DNA from: an uncultured Campylobacter sp.
GTDB lineage: Bacteria; Campylobacterota; Campylobacteria; Campylobacterales; Campylobacteraceae
Direction of reading: 5' to 3'
Length of the DNA stretch: 46,168 bases
NCBI RefSeq assembly: GCF_937973075.1
Contig: NZ_CALBWL010000071.1
Location: 1 to 46,168 of the forward strand
The number at the start of each line of letters is the position of its first letter. Within the stretch, counting starts at the first letter, position 1. Of this stretch, positions 1 to 8,488 are shown piece after piece. The position numbers and the translations under genes are program-made. The notes under the pieces are model-generated. The model had not been told where the DNA came from. It made no database searches and worked only from the letters and a program-made list of their open reading frames with translations.

Positions 1-264
1 TTTGCAAGTTTTATCTATGAAGCCATATTTACCGTCTTTTTTGACCCAAGCTAAGCCTTCGTAAAAGTACCAAACACTATCATAAATACAAGGAACAACC
101 TCTTTACCGGTTTTGTCTATATAGCCATATTTACCGTCTTTTTTGACCTGAGCTAAGCCTTCGCGAAAGTATTCGACTTCATTATAAATACAAGGAGCGA
201 TCTCCTCTTCTCTTTGATTTATAACGCCCCATTTTCCATCTTTTTCTACTGCAACTAAAATCAT
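1..264 (-). CDS. WG-repeat protein, N-terminal part (runs off the window)
   Basis: The frame is open for 88 codons from an ATG at 264-262 to the window edge, so only the N-terminal part is visible. It carries repeated units ending in KKDGKYGYIDKTGKEVVPC-like text; at least three copies are seen, each with a W-G or Y-G pair followed by an I-D/N turn. This is the WG (KWG) beta repeat, found in many bacterial proteins of unclear role, probably as a binding surface. AAGGA stands just upstream of the ATG. The start lies 14 bases after the HIT gene's stop, so the two are probably cotranscribed. Cys residues recur in the repeats (I/V-A/V-P-C-I-Y). No signal peptide is visible. Function unknown. Confidence 0.85.
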   Translation of the reverse strand, partial: MILVAVEKDGKWGVINQREEEIAPCIYNEVEYFREGLAQVKKDGKYGYIDKTGKEVVPCIYDSVWYFYEGLAWVKKDGKYGFIDKTCK

Positions 265-278
265 CTCAATCCTTCGTT

Positions 279-767
279 TTAAAATTTGATTTCCGCATAA
301 GCCGCTTTTAGCTTCTCAAAAAGCGGAGCGAACGAAACGCCGTTTACGCGGACGTTTGCGATCGTCGTGATGAAATTCGTATCGCGCTGCCACCGCGGCA
401 CGAGATGATAGTGTACGTGCTCGGCTATGCCCGCACCCGCGGCAGCGCCGAGGTTCATGCCGATATTCACGCCGTTTGCGCCCAGAGTGCACTTCAAAAT
501 CCCCACTCCGGCGCGCACGTAGCGGCTCATCTCCGCCCACGCATCGTCGCTAAGGCACTCGATATTATCGACATGCTCATAAGGTATGACCATAAACGCG
601 CCCGGGCTGTAGGGGTAGAGGTTCATCACCCCGAAGCAGTGCTGTGCGCGAAAAAGCACGCCGTTGCGATCATCGAACGCCGCATCCGCCGCCGCGTCGC
701 AAAAGGGACAGCCGCTTCTTTTTTCGGTAAAATACTCGCTTCGCCAAGGGGCGCAAAGATAATCCAT
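279..767 (-). CDS. HIT-family nucleotide hydrolase/transferase
   Basis: Histidine triad protein. The active-site motif H-V-H-Y-H-L-V-P lies near the C-terminus, preceded by the family's N-I-G-M-N-L-G strand and P-Y-E-H-V turn. A C-P-F-C pair near residue 20 is typical of the zinc-bearing branch. HIT enzymes hydrolyse nucleoside phosphoramidates or dinucleotides; the substrate cannot be read from sequence. I chose the ATG at 767 over the in-frame ATG at 791 because AAGGAAAAGAG stands directly before it and M-D-Y-L-x-A-P-W-R-S is the usual start of this group. It precedes the WG-repeat gene. A HIT gene next to trpC also occurs in C. jejuni, as I recall. Confidence 0.93.
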   Translation of the reverse strand: MDYLCAPWRSEYFTEKRSGCPFCDAAADAAFDDRNGVLFRAQHCFGVMNLYPYSPGAFMVIPYEHVDNIECLSDDAWAEMSRYVRAGVGILKCTLGANGVNIGMNLGAAAGAGIAEHVHYHLVPRWQRDTNFITTIANVRVNGVSFAPLFEKLKAAYAEIKF

Positions 768-1748
768 CTCTTTTCCTTTCCGAAATTCCAAAATTCTATG
801 GAATTTTAAAATTTGCCTTTCGCAAAATTCTATGAAATTTGGAATTTAAAACTTCTAAATTTCATAAAATTTTATTTACGCAGCTCGCGTTTGCTCGCAC
901 GGCGCAAAGTTATGCGCGCGGGGTACGCGCCCTTTACAAATCTCGGGCTGCGCAAGACGCTTCGGTGCTACATACGCTTCGCAGATCAAAGCGCACGGCG
1001 GGCGATATTAAATCCGCGGCAGTTTGCGTGCGGATTATAACAAAACCTTGACGCACTCACAGGCACGATACGCGATGCCAAACCTGCGCCGCAAGCACCG
1101 TCGCGACACGCGGTAAAATTTAACGCGGTGCGGTCATAGCGCAGCCATAATACAGCCGAGGCTCAATCGCGTCATATCGCAAGGTATCGCAGCCCTGCTA
1201 GCCCCTACGCCGTCTGCTTTTACGATAGCTCGCTTTGCGCAGTTATCGTACGCGCAAGCTCCTCTGGGCGGCTTAGGTCGCGAGCTGCGATTAAATTTAC
1301 GGCGCCGCGCAATCACCAATACTGAACTTGAGAGCGCGCTAGGCATACAAGGCGCTACGATAGACTCGCAATTCTCGGCGCTCAATGCTACAAGCGCAAC
1401 CCCGCCCGCGCGAAGCTTCGCAAACGTAAAGCTAAATTTAAACCCGCGCTTTTGCACCAGCTCGTGATGCGACGGAAAGCTATACAAACGAAAGGCGTAA
1501 ATTTAAACCTCACTCCGCAAGCCGTTCGCACGGTGCGCGGTAACAAACTCACGACGCCAAAGCGCAGCGCAGATACTTGCGCGGCGTGCGATATTGATCG
1601 CGTCGCAGCCGCTAAATTTAAAGAACTGCTAAATTTTAAAGTCTGTCGAATTCTACGAATTTTAAAATTTACCGCCTTAGAATTTCGCTCTCTTCGCTAA
1701 ATTTAACTTCTCGTTCCGATCCAGTCTTGCGCAATCAAACAAGTGGGT
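768..1748. other. Long spacer without a supportable gene
   Basis: About 980 bases between the HIT gene and the 3' end of trpC. Open frames here lack ribosome sites and read as composition-driven Arg/Ala-rich text. AAATTT and AAATTTT words recur, especially at 780-890 and 1600-1700. I see no RNA gene, insertion sequence or recognisable gene remnant. Confidence 0.6.
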
Positions 1749-2549
1749 TTAAATTTCGCCGCCCGCGCCGAACTTTATCTCGCGCAGTGCCGCGCCGACG
1801 TCATTTTGACGCATAAAATGCTCGCCGATCAAAAACGCATCGACGCCCGCCTCATGCAAGCTTAAAAGCTGCTCGTGCGAGTGCAGACCGCTTTCGGCGA
1901 CGATGATCTTGCCGTTTGGAATGAGCGGGATTAGCCGCTCGCTCAGGCTCGTATCGACCTCGAAAGTCTCTAAATTTCGATGGTTGATGCCGATAATATC
2001 AGCCCCCGCAAAGACCGCCTTTTTCAGATCGTCCTTATCGTGGATCTCGCATAGCGCCCGAAGCCCCAGCCTGCGGGCAAACTCGAGCAGCTCTTTTAAC
2101 TCCTTGCGCTCAAGCGCTTTGGCGATCAGCAGGATAAAATCCGCGCCGTAAACCAGCGCCTCGAGAATCTGATAGCGATCGACGATGAAATCCTTGCGCA
2201 AAATGGGCGTATGCGTGTAGCGGCGGATCTGAGCGATGAACTCCAAATCGCCTCTGAAATAATGCGGCTCGGTAAGCACCGAAAAGGCGCTCGCACCTGC
2301 ATTTTCATACTCCGCAGCAAGGCTTAGCGGCTCAAAATCCTCGCGGATGATCCCCTTGCTCGGGCTTGCCTTTTTGATCTCGGCGATGATGCGCAGCGGG
2401 TCCTTCTCATCGCTTCTAAGCGCACTTATGACGTCACGCGGCTCGTAGGGATTGGCGCTTAGCGAGCGACCGAGCAGATCCTCGGGCAGCCTTTCTTTAC
2501 GAAGCGCCAGATCCTCGCGAGTGCGCTTTAAAATTTCGTCTAAAATCAT
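1749..2549 (-). CDS. trpC: Indole-3-glycerol-phosphate synthase
   Basis: Catalyses ring closure of carboxyphenylamino-deoxyribulose phosphate to indole-3-glycerol phosphate, the penultimate part of tryptophan synthesis, in the cytoplasm. The 266-residue TIM barrel has the usual family length. Seen: E-I-K-K-A-S-P-S-K-G (residues 57-66), L-R-K-D-F-I, the phosphate loop H-R-N-L-x-T-F, and A-E-S-G-L near the end. It is a stand-alone trpC with no other trp gene nearby, as I recall for C. jejuni. Its ATG is two bases past the stop of the TPR gene, so it is the last gene of the five-gene minus-strand operon starting at 6912. No insertion in this enzyme. Confidence 0.97.
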   Translation of the reverse strand: MILDEILKRTREDLALRKERLPEDLLGRSLSANPYEPRDVISALRSDEKDPLRIIAEIKKASPSKGIIREDFEPLSLAAEYENAGASAFSVLTEPHYFRGDLEFIAQIRRYTHTPILRKDFIVDRYQILEALVYGADFILLIAKALERKELKELLEFARRLGLRALCEIHDKDDLKKAVFAGADIIGINHRNLETFEVDTSLSERLIPLIPNGKIIVAESGLHSHEQLLSLHEAGVDAFLIGEHFMRQNDVGAALREIKFGAGGEI

Positions 2550-2551
2550 CG

Positions 2552-4396
2552 CTACTGCTTTGGCGTCTGGGTTTTAGAGCCGGTAGGCTCTTTTGACGTA
2601 GAATTTTGCTCTGGCATAAAATCCTGCCTCGATATGGAATTTTGTCTTGACGAGGCAGAATTCTGCGCGGCGGAATTTATGGGCATCGCTAAATTTTCAG
2701 ACGCCGCAGAATTTGGTGTCTGATTTTGAACTGCGGAATTTGTAGACCCAGCAGAATTTTGCAAAGCGGAGTCTTTTGGCGTTAAATCACGCGCTGCAGC
2801 GGGGCTTGGACGCGCGGAATCTAACGCAGAGCTTCCGGGCGCCGTAGATTTTATGGAATCTGGCGCAGGAGTTTTTATTGCCGGACTTTGCGGCGCCTGA
2901 TCTTTTGGCGCGGAGCTTTTTATCGTAGCGGGATTTTGCGATATAGAATTCTGCGGCGCTACACCTGTGCCCGCGGCGCACGCATCGATCGCCTCTAAAT
3001 GCTCTTTGCCTTCGGGGGAATTAAAAAATTCTGCGTCTTTGATCTTAGCCATTTCATTTTTAGCCTTGTCGCACTCGCCAAGCTTGTAGTATCCCCAAGC
3101 AAGCGAGTCTAGATAATACGGTGAGTCGGGGTCTTTTTGCAGGGCGCGGCGGACGAGCTCGATGCCCTTGCGAACGTCCAAATCGTGATCTATTAGGATG
3201 TAGCCGTAGTAGTTTAGATGCACGGGGTCTTTAAGCTGCGGCGCGATATTTTCAAATTTTGCCACTACGCTAGACAGGGTTTTGGCGTCCACATTCTTGC
3301 CCGCACTTTCATATTCGTAGATCGCCTCGATCGCCAAAAAGTCGTAATTTTTGGTCTTCATAAACTCATCGCGCGCCATTTTAATCGCGGTTTTATAGTC
3401 TTTTTTATGCGCGTAGGCATCGATTAGAAGCTCGCGCTTGTAGTCGTATTTTTTCAAAAGCTCGATTATTTTATCAAAGTCGTTTGAGTAGTAATAAATC
3501 GCTATCATATCGTCTAAGAATTTATTATCTCCTTTGGCTTCATACAGCGCTTCATCGATCTTAGCGACATCCAAATAGCGCTTATTCGCGCGATACACAT
3601 CAGCTAGCAGCTCGCACGCCATACCCTGGGCGCAGCCGTAGATGCGCCTGTGCGTCTCGATGATGCGGATCGCTCCGTCCGAATCATCGAGTTTATTTAG
3701 CAGCACGTCGCATAATCTGATGAGATTTTCGTCGGTTTTGTCTAGCTCATAGGCTTTTTCAAAGTAGGTTTTGGCTAAAGTAAAATTCTCCATCGCATAA
3801 TATGTCGCCGCTAAGATCGCATAACTACGCGAGACGGGATCTACGGTGACTAGCTTAAGAGCAGCGGTATTAGCGTTTAGATTATCTTTAATGCCTAAGT
3901 AGTAGCCGATTTTTACTCGCAGATACTCGGAGTCTGAGCTTAGGCTCTTTTCGCCGAGCTTTAAATAACGCGCCGTATTTTTACGATCCTTAATCGCAAA
4001 AGCGGTCTTTAGCGCTTCTAGCAGATAAACGGACGAGCCCGTTTTATTGTATGCCTTTTCGTATAAAAACATCGATGCGACGGGATCTTTATGCAGTAGC
4101 TCCAAAGCTGTAAGCAAATCGAAATTTAGCTCGGCGTCCTCTTGCGCTCGCATCGCGTGATTTAGCTTTTCTTTGGTTATACTTTTGGCGCTTACGCCGC
4201 GATTTATCAAGCTCTTTTTAATTGCATCTTTTGCACCGTTTTTTGTGCCAATGCTGGAATTCTTATCAGACGCCTTTTTATCCGTAACGGACTGCTTCGC
4301 CGCTGCAGCATTCGTCCCCCTCTCCGCACTTAGATACTGCGGCGCCAAAATCATCGCCGCGATTAAAATTCCGCTTAAAACCTTACCCCGATACAT
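2552..4396 (-). CDS. Exported TPR-repeat protein with a low-complexity tail
   Basis: 614 residues: an N-terminal signal peptide (M-Y-R-G-K-V-L-S-G-I-L, Ala-rich cleavage zone near residue 25), a Ser/Lys/Ala stretch, then about 380 residues of TPR-like helix pairs (for example A-K-T-Y-F-E-K-A-Y-E-L-D). The last ~140 residues are low complexity, rich in N-S, P, A and Q. TPR domains are protein-interaction scaffolds; a periplasmic or envelope role is inferred. The start at 4396 has a strong GGAGGAAG site and overlaps the upstream YkgJ gene by 22 bases. The tail corresponds to a dense RAATTY island (2601-2759) and is probably not conserved. C. jejuni has a TPR lipoprotein at this position, as I recall; no clear lipobox is seen here. 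Confidence 0.85.
   Translation of the reverse strand: MYRGKVLSGILIAAMILAPQYLSAERGTNAAAAKQSVTDKKASDKNSSIGTKNGAKDAIKKSLINRGVSAKSITKEKLNHAMRAQEDAELNFDLLTALELLHKDPVASMFLYEKAYNKTGSSVYLLEALKTAFAIKDRKNTARYLKLGEKSLSSDSEYLRVKIGYYLGIKDNLNANTAALKLVTVDPVSRSYAILAATYYAMENFTLAKTYFEKAYELDKTDENLIRLCDVLLNKLDDSDGAIRIIETHRRIYGCAQGMACELLADVYRANKRYLDVAKIDEALYEAKGDNKFLDDMIAIYYYSNDFDKIIELLKKYDYKRELLIDAYAHKKDYKTAIKMARDEFMKTKNYDFLAIEAIYEYESAGKNVDAKTLSSVVAKFENIAPQLKDPVHLNYYGYILIDHDLDVRKGIELVRRALQKDPDSPYYLDSLAWGYYKLGECDKAKNEMAKIKDAEFFNSPEGKEHLEAIDACAAGTGVAPQNSISQNPATIKSSAPKDQAPQSPAIKTPAPDSIKSTAPGSSALDSARPSPAAARDLTPKDSALQNSAGSTNSAVQNQTPNSAASENLAMPINSAAQNSASSRQNSISRQDFMPEQNSTSKEPTGSKTQTPKQ
2601..2759. repeat. RAATTY island in the TPR gene tail
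   Basis: Eight hexamers of the form RAATTY start at 2601, 2637, 2658, 2673, 2691, 2709, 2736 and 2754. All spacings (36, 21, 15, 18, 18, 27, 18) are multiples of three, so each falls in the same codon phase and mostly encodes Asn-Ser. Less than one site would be expected by chance in 160 bases. Confidence 0.85.
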
Positions 4397-4734
4397 TCTT
4401 CCTCCAATTCTTTAGTATGCGTTTTAAAATATTCCCAAAACGGGAAGCTACGGCACTGCTTAGGACGCAGCTCGTAAATCCCGCAATTGCGCTGCGCTTC
4501 GTCAAAAAACACGCACGCGAAACCGCCTTCAAAGGGCTTTTCTTTTACGCTAAATCTAGCGCCTATTTTTTGTAAATAAATTTCTTTAAGCCTTGCGGGC
4601 GAAATTTTAAATTTCACCGCCAGCGCCGCAATCTCGCTCTCATCTATCCAGATGTAGCCGCTCTCTCCGGTGCAGCACTTGCCGCCGCAGCGCTCACACG
4701 CGCTCGCATCGAAGCTAAAGCCAAACTCACTCAT
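4375..4734 (-). CDS. YkgJ-family cysteine-cluster protein
   Basis: Small cytoplasmic protein (119 residues) with the cysteine signature of the YkgJ / zinc- or iron-chelating family: C-E-R-C-G-G-K-C-C near residue 15, then C-V-F-F, N-C-G-I-Y and R-P-x-Q-C-R-S-F-P-F near the C-terminus. The cysteines probably bind a metal or Fe-S cluster; the cellular role is not established. It overlaps the methyltransferase gene upstream by 8 bases and the TPR gene downstream by 22, so translation is likely coupled. Length is normal for the family and no insertion is present. Confidence 0.9.
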   Translation of the reverse strand: MSEFGFSFDASACERCGGKCCTGESGYIWIDESEIAALAVKFKISPARLKEIYLQKIGARFSVKEKPFEGGFACVFFDEAQRNCGIYELRPKQCRSFPFWEYFKTHTKELEEECIGVRF

Positions 4735-5968
4735 AATCCACGCTCGTCAGATCCGCGCTTTTGTAGATCGCATGGGCTTGCTCGGTGCGCTTTCCGTGCG
4801 CGCTAGCATAGATCGGAAGGACGATCTCACAGGGCGAGCGCGAGTTCTTACGAGCCTGCAAAAGCGCGAGCTTAGCGGGCTTTGAAATGTCGGGATAGAC
4901 AAAACCAAGCCTCGTCAAATTTAGCCTAAACTCGCCCAAAAGCTCGCAAATTTTAGCTAGCTTGCCCGCCTCGTAGCAAAAAATAAGCGTACCGCCAGGC
5001 TTAAGATGAGCATTCGCAGATCGCATAAAATCCCGTAGGCTAAGGCTTGCTGCGCTCTTACTAAGCGCCATATGAGGCTCTTTGCTAAGCGAAATGCGCT
5101 CTCGATAAAAGGGCGGATTTGAGACGATAAAGTCAAAACGCTTCTCGCTTCTAAACTCCGCAAAATCCGCGTGCAAAATCTCGGCAGGTAGATCGTTTTG
5201 CAAAGAATTCAGCCTTAAGATTTCTAAATTTCGCTCTTGAATTTCTAGCAAGCTTAGATTGATGCTTTTAAAATCGCGTTTTAGCAAAAGCCCTAAAATT
5301 CCACATCCTGCGCCCACATCCAGCACGTCGCCGTATATCGCTCGCGGATTTAGCGCGCCTTTGGGGCTACGCTCATTGCAAGCGGCAAACCCGCCGTCAC
5401 GCAAGCACTCCACAGCAAAATCCTTGCGCGCTTTGGCGTCTTCAAATTTGCTCGCGAAATCTTTATCGTGCGTCTTTTTAGATTCTAAAGGCTGCGCGAT
5501 TTGCTCGTCACAAATTTTAAAATTTTCACCGCTTGCGATATCAGGCTTTAAAGTATGCCAGGCTTCGTCGCTTTGAAAATCGGAATTTTTGCAGTGCTCG
5601 CTTTGAAATTTCTCCTGAAATCCCGCTTGAAATTCCTTTTTAAATTCCGCCTGGAATTCGGCACAGCCTTTACCTCCAAAATCACGATCATTCCTCGCGC
5701 TATGGTCAGCGGCATACGACTCTTCTTTGCTAAAAGCGCAATCCTTGGCGCAAAATTCCACCTCGTCGCCTGCGTAATCTGCGGCGCAAAACTGCGCATT
5801 AAAGCCTCCATCTGTCGCGCCTTTAAATTCCGCGCCACAGCCCAGCGCCCAAGAGTCATTTTGTGACGCTACGTCAGCTTTACGCACGCCTGAGCTTCTT
5901 ATAAAATTCCACAAAAAAATCGTATCGCTCGTGTAGCGATAACCCTTTTTTGGCTGATAAAGCCTCAT
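4727..5968 (-). CDS. TrmN6-like tRNA (adenine-N6)-methyltransferase with a large insertion
   Basis: The N-terminus M-R-L-Y-Q-P-x-x-G-Y-R-Y-T-S-D-T and the later Rossmann domain match the TrmN6/YfiC group, which methylates A37 of tRNA1(Val). The SAM site V-L-D-V-G-A-G-C-G-I-L-G starts near residue 214 and catalytic N-P-P-F-Y near 284. Family members run about 235 residues; this one has 413. The excess is one block at roughly residues 27-209, rich in E-F, K-F and charged residues, between the first helix and the SAM motif. That block (about 5341-5890) is packed with RAATTY words and looks like an in-frame expansion, not a domain. It overlaps the oxidoreductase gene by four bases. Exact target is inferred. 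Confidence 0.85.
   Translation of the reverse strand: MRLYQPKKGYRYTSDTIFLWNFIRSSGVRKADVASQNDSWALGCGAEFKGATDGGFNAQFCAADYAGDEVEFCAKDCAFSKEESYAADHSARNDRDFGGKGCAEFQAEFKKEFQAGFQEKFQSEHCKNSDFQSDEAWHTLKPDIASGENFKICDEQIAQPLESKKTHDKDFASKFEDAKARKDFAVECLRDGGFAACNERSPKGALNPRAIYGDVLDVGAGCGILGLLLKRDFKSINLSLLEIQERNLEILRLNSLQNDLPAEILHADFAEFRSEKRFDFIVSNPPFYRERISLSKEPHMALSKSAASLSLRDFMRSANAHLKPGGTLIFCYEAGKLAKICELLGEFRLNLTRLGFVYPDISKPAKLALLQARKNSRSPCEIVLPIYASAHGKRTEQAHAIYKSADLTSVDYE
5583..5659. repeat. RAATTY cluster in the methyltransferase insertion
   Basis: RAATTY hexamers start at 5583, 5606, 5630, 5642 and 5654, five within 77 bases. Here they are read mainly as Glu-Phe or Lys-Phe on the minus strand, a different codon phase from the TPR-gene island. 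More copies lie through the rest of the insertion (5400-5890). Confidence 0.8.
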
Positions 5969-6912
5969 CTGCGGATATTTTTGATGATGGTATGGGCGTG
6001 ATTTATCGCCACTACGATCGATCCGCCGCTTCTACTGATGAGATCTCCGCCGACGTAAAGCCCGCTAGTGGCAGTTTGAAGATTTTCATCCACGATCGGC
6101 ACGCCGTTTTCATCGTAAGCGATGCCGCATTTTTTAAGAAAATCAATCGGGCTCGTGCCGCCGATCGCATAGATCACGCGGTCAAATACGAGCTCGGTAC
6201 CATCATCAAATTTCACCAGCACCTTGCCGTTTTCATTCTCAAGAGCCTCTATATCGATACCTAAGCGCAAGATGATGTTGCCGTATTTGGTCTCGCGCAT
6301 TACGTCGCTTTCATTTGTCTCGTTTAGGCGGGTAAATTTAGGCTTGCGATAGCAAAGCGTTACGACATTGGTCTTGCATAGCGCTATAGCATATTCAGCG
6401 GCTGAGTTACCGCCTCCAACGACTAGAATTTTTTCATTGATCGTGCATTTATCTAGATTGAAATTTACGCGTTGCGTGATCGAAGGCGGAATTTTATAAG
6501 CGGGCTTATTGGGCTTGCCCATCCTGCCAATTGCGACGATGACATTGCGCGCGCGATATCCAGCCGAGCTAGTCGTGATATAAAACTCATCTGCGTGCTT
6601 TTCGATCTTTTCGACCTCGCTTTTGAAATTCGTATCGATTTCGTCGCTATCTAAGAGCTCGTCGAAATAATTTAGCACGCTCTCTTTTGTGCCGGTTTCA
6701 AACGAAATAGAGCCGCGCGTCTCGCTATCAAAGCCCTTATATTCTTTATCGACGCGCTTTTTATCTTTGTAAAACTGCCTAATCGTTTGAGAGTGGTTGT
6801 CGCCTTTTTCAAGCAGAAGCACATGCGCAAGCCCGTTTCTTTTGGCTTCTACTACGGAAGCGATGCCGCAAGGACCGCCGCCGATCACCGCCAAGTCGTA
6901 AACGTCTATCAT
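5965..6912 (-). CDS. YpdA-like FAD/NAD(P)-dependent oxidoreductase
   Basis: 315-residue two-dinucleotide-fold flavoprotein. The FAD-binding G-G-G-P-C-G is at residues 11-16, an NAD(P) site V-G-G-G-N-S-A near 165, and the C-terminal Y-V-G-G-D-L motif closes the FAD site. The fold is thioredoxin-reductase-like, but no redox-active C-x-x-C is present, as in the YpdA (bacillithiol disulfide reductase) branch. Campylobacters are not known to make bacillithiol, so the electron acceptor is unknown. It is the first gene of the minus-strand operon ending with trpC and overlaps the methyltransferase gene by four bases. Start at 6912 has AAAGGAAATT upstream. Confidence 0.88.
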   Translation of the reverse strand: MIDVYDLAVIGGGPCGIASVVEAKRNGLAHVLLLEKGDNHSQTIRQFYKDKKRVDKEYKGFDSETRGSISFETGTKESVLNYFDELLDSDEIDTNFKSEVEKIEKHADEFYITTSSAGYRARNVIVAIGRMGKPNKPAYKIPPSITQRVNFNLDKCTINEKILVVGGGNSAAEYAIALCKTNVVTLCYRKPKFTRLNETNESDVMRETKYGNIILRLGIDIEALENENGKVLVKFDDGTELVFDRVIYAIGGTSPIDFLKKCGIAYDENGVPIVDENLQTATSGLYVGGDLISRSGGSIVVAINHAHTIIKNIRR

Positions 6913-7253
6913 AAATTTCCTTTAATCTTTTAAATTTCATACGAAATTATAGTAAAAATTCCATTAAAATCAATGGAATTTCCTAGCAATTTCGCAGCTT
7001 AAATTTAAAATTTTAACGCTTTAAGATGCTTGCTTAGCTAAATTTGAAAAGACAGAATTTTCTCCGTTTAAATTTTAAATTTCACGGCGCCAAAATCCGT
7101 TTATAAAAGCTCATGCGGCGGAGCGACAAAAGCGGTAAATTTTAAAATTTCACTTCGCCAAGATAGAATTTTGCGAGCTAAGATAAAGCGGCAAGAGCGG
7201 TAAAATTTTAAAATTTTACCGCTCCGGCAGAAGTTTTAGTAGAAGCTTTAAGG
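6913..7253. other. Spacer between tonB 3' end and the oxidoreductase promoter side
   Basis: 341 bases. Holds the upstream region of the minus-strand operon (right of 6912) and a perfect palindrome beyond tonB (7195-7224). AAATTTT words are frequent, and a degenerate second copy of the palindrome text lies near 7125-7155. No coding sequence is supported. Confidence 0.6.
7195..7224 (-). terminator. Perfect 30-base palindrome downstream of tonB
   Basis: GAGCGGTAAAATTTT is followed directly by its exact reverse complement, 30 bases downstream of the tonB stop. As RNA it would form a long hairpin with a GC-rich base and AT-rich tip. No clear U-run follows on the minus strand, so its role as terminator is inferred; it may instead be one of the AAATTTT-centred palindromes common in this genome. 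Confidence 0.5.
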
Positions 7254-8108
7254 CTAGTTGAAATTTAGCGTATATTTTATGCTAAAGTTAAATTCCATAT
7301 CCTTTTCGACCTTTGGAAAGCTACCTTTGGTGCGCTCGACTGCGCTTAATGCGCCCTCATCGAGCGAATCGACATTCGAAGAAGACGTAACGCGAAGACC
7401 CTTAACATCGCCGCTTGCCGTATATGTAAAGTGCACGCCTACGACGCCGATTTTACGCATGCGCTGGGCATTTTTAGGGTAGTGCGACTGCGCGTAGCGA
7501 GAAATGATGGCGAAAATTTTCTTGCCGACATCGCTATTGCTAGGATCGCCGCGGCTTGTTATAGCGTCGCTACCGCCACCTGCGCTACTGGAGCCACCTC
7601 CCCCACCGCTACCTAGCGAAATAGGCTTTGTCGGGTCAAACTTTGCCGTTAAATTCCTATCGCTGCTTTGAACTTTATGCTCTTTTTTAGGCTTAGGTTT
7701 TTCAACCGGTTTTGGTTTTTCTACCGGCTTTGGCTTAGGCTTTTCGACCGGTTTTGGTTTTTCGACTACGGGCTCTGGTATAGGCTCCGGTTCAGGAATC
7801 GGCTCGGGCTCCGGTATCGGCTCCGGCTCAGGCGGAGTTGGTTCCGGTTCGGGTTCAGGTTCAGGCTCCGGCGGAGTGGGCTCTGGCTCAGGATCCGGTT
7901 CGGACTGATCAGAAGGAGGCGGGATATTGGGCTCATCGGAGATATCGCCCTGCTTGGCCTCATCCATTATGCTATCAATGGAAAAGGCTATCATATCGGG
8001 CATGCTAGGCGGCTTCGGTGCCGACGATAAAATAACAAAAACACCCACAGCGATGATGCAATGCAGCACCAAAGATACGATGAAGCCTACTGCGCTATCT
8101 TTATTCAT
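7254..8108 (-). CDS. tonB: TonB energy-transducing protein
   Basis: Inner-membrane-anchored periplasmic protein that passes proton-motive energy from ExbB-ExbD to outer-membrane receptors. Seen: a single membrane helix at about residues 9-29, then a long Pro-Glu repeat region (about residues 70-115) passing into Pro-Lys repeats (about 115-140), a Gly/Ser linker, and a C-terminal TonB domain of about 90 residues (V-G-V-H-F-T-Y ... G-x-L/V-K-G-L-R-V-T-S-S). The switch from acidic to basic proline repeats is typical of TonB. Its start overlaps the exbD stop by four bases. The divergent receptor at 9193 is the obvious client. Confidence 0.94.
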   Translation of the reverse strand: MNKDSAVGFIVSLVLHCIIAVGVFVILSSAPKPPSMPDMIAFSIDSIMDEAKQGDISDEPNIPPPSDQSEPDPEPEPTPPEPEPEPEPEPTPPEPEPIPEPEPIPEPEPIPEPVVEKPKPVEKPKPKPVEKPKPVEKPKPKKEHKVQSSDRNLTAKFDPTKPISLGSGGGGGSSSAGGGSDAITSRGDPSNSDVGKKIFAIISRYAQSHYPKNAQRMRKIGVVGVHFTYTASGDVKGLRVTSSSNVDSLDEGALSAVERTKGSFPKVEKDMEFNFSIKYTLNFN

Positions 8109-8488
8109 TGCTCTTTTTCGGTCACGATCGCAAATTTCTCATGGCCCGCCTTTTTTAGGACATCCATGATCGAAATGAAAGAGGAAAATTTCGAATCCTT
8201 ATCGTTTTTCAACACGACAAGATCGTTTTTATCGAGTGCGGCAATTTTTTTCTCAAGCTCATCCTCGCTTATTGCAATATCGTCTAGGTAAATTTTAGAT
8301 TCGCTATCCACTTTAATGGTAACTTTTTTATCCTCTTGCGGGTTTTGCGAGCTTGAAGAAGATGGAAGATTTACCTTAATATGCCCCTGCGCAATGAAAG
8401 TCGAGACACTAAGCACGATCGCTAACAGCACCAGCATAATGTCAATGAACGGGACGATATTTAGCCCGTCTCGTCTAGGAATGCTCAT
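8105..8488 (-). CDS. exbD: Biopolymer transport protein ExbD
   Basis: 127 residues: short cytoplasmic N-terminus (M-S-I-P-R-R-D-G-L-N-I-V-P-F-I-D), one membrane helix at about 14-35 and a periplasmic domain. The Asp in the helix (P-F-I-D-I-M-L-V) matches the proton-conducting residue of ExbD/TolR proteins. It works with ExbB as the proton-driven motor for TonB. It starts one base after the exbB stop and overlaps tonB by four bases, so all three are cotranscribed and translationally coupled. It could in principle be TolR, but the neighbours point to ExbD. Confidence 0.94.
   Translation of the reverse strand: MSIPRRDGLNIVPFIDIMLVLLAIVLSVSTFIAQGHIKVNLPSSSSSQNPQEDKKVTIKVDSESKIYLDDIAISEDELEKKIAALDKNDLVVLKNDKDSKFSSFISIMDVLKKAGHEKFAIVTEKEQ

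Noticed and set aside
1134..1487. Minus-strand open frame of 117 codons in the spacer before trpC
   Set aside because: No ribosome site, no recognisable motif, and residue use (Arg, Ala, Ser) that only reflects base composition; overlapping frames are equally open.
7668..8030. Plus-strand Arg/Leu/Phe-rich frame of 120 codons opposite tonB
   Set aside because: It is the antisense of the Pro-Glu/Pro-Lys repeats of TonB, with no independent coding signs.
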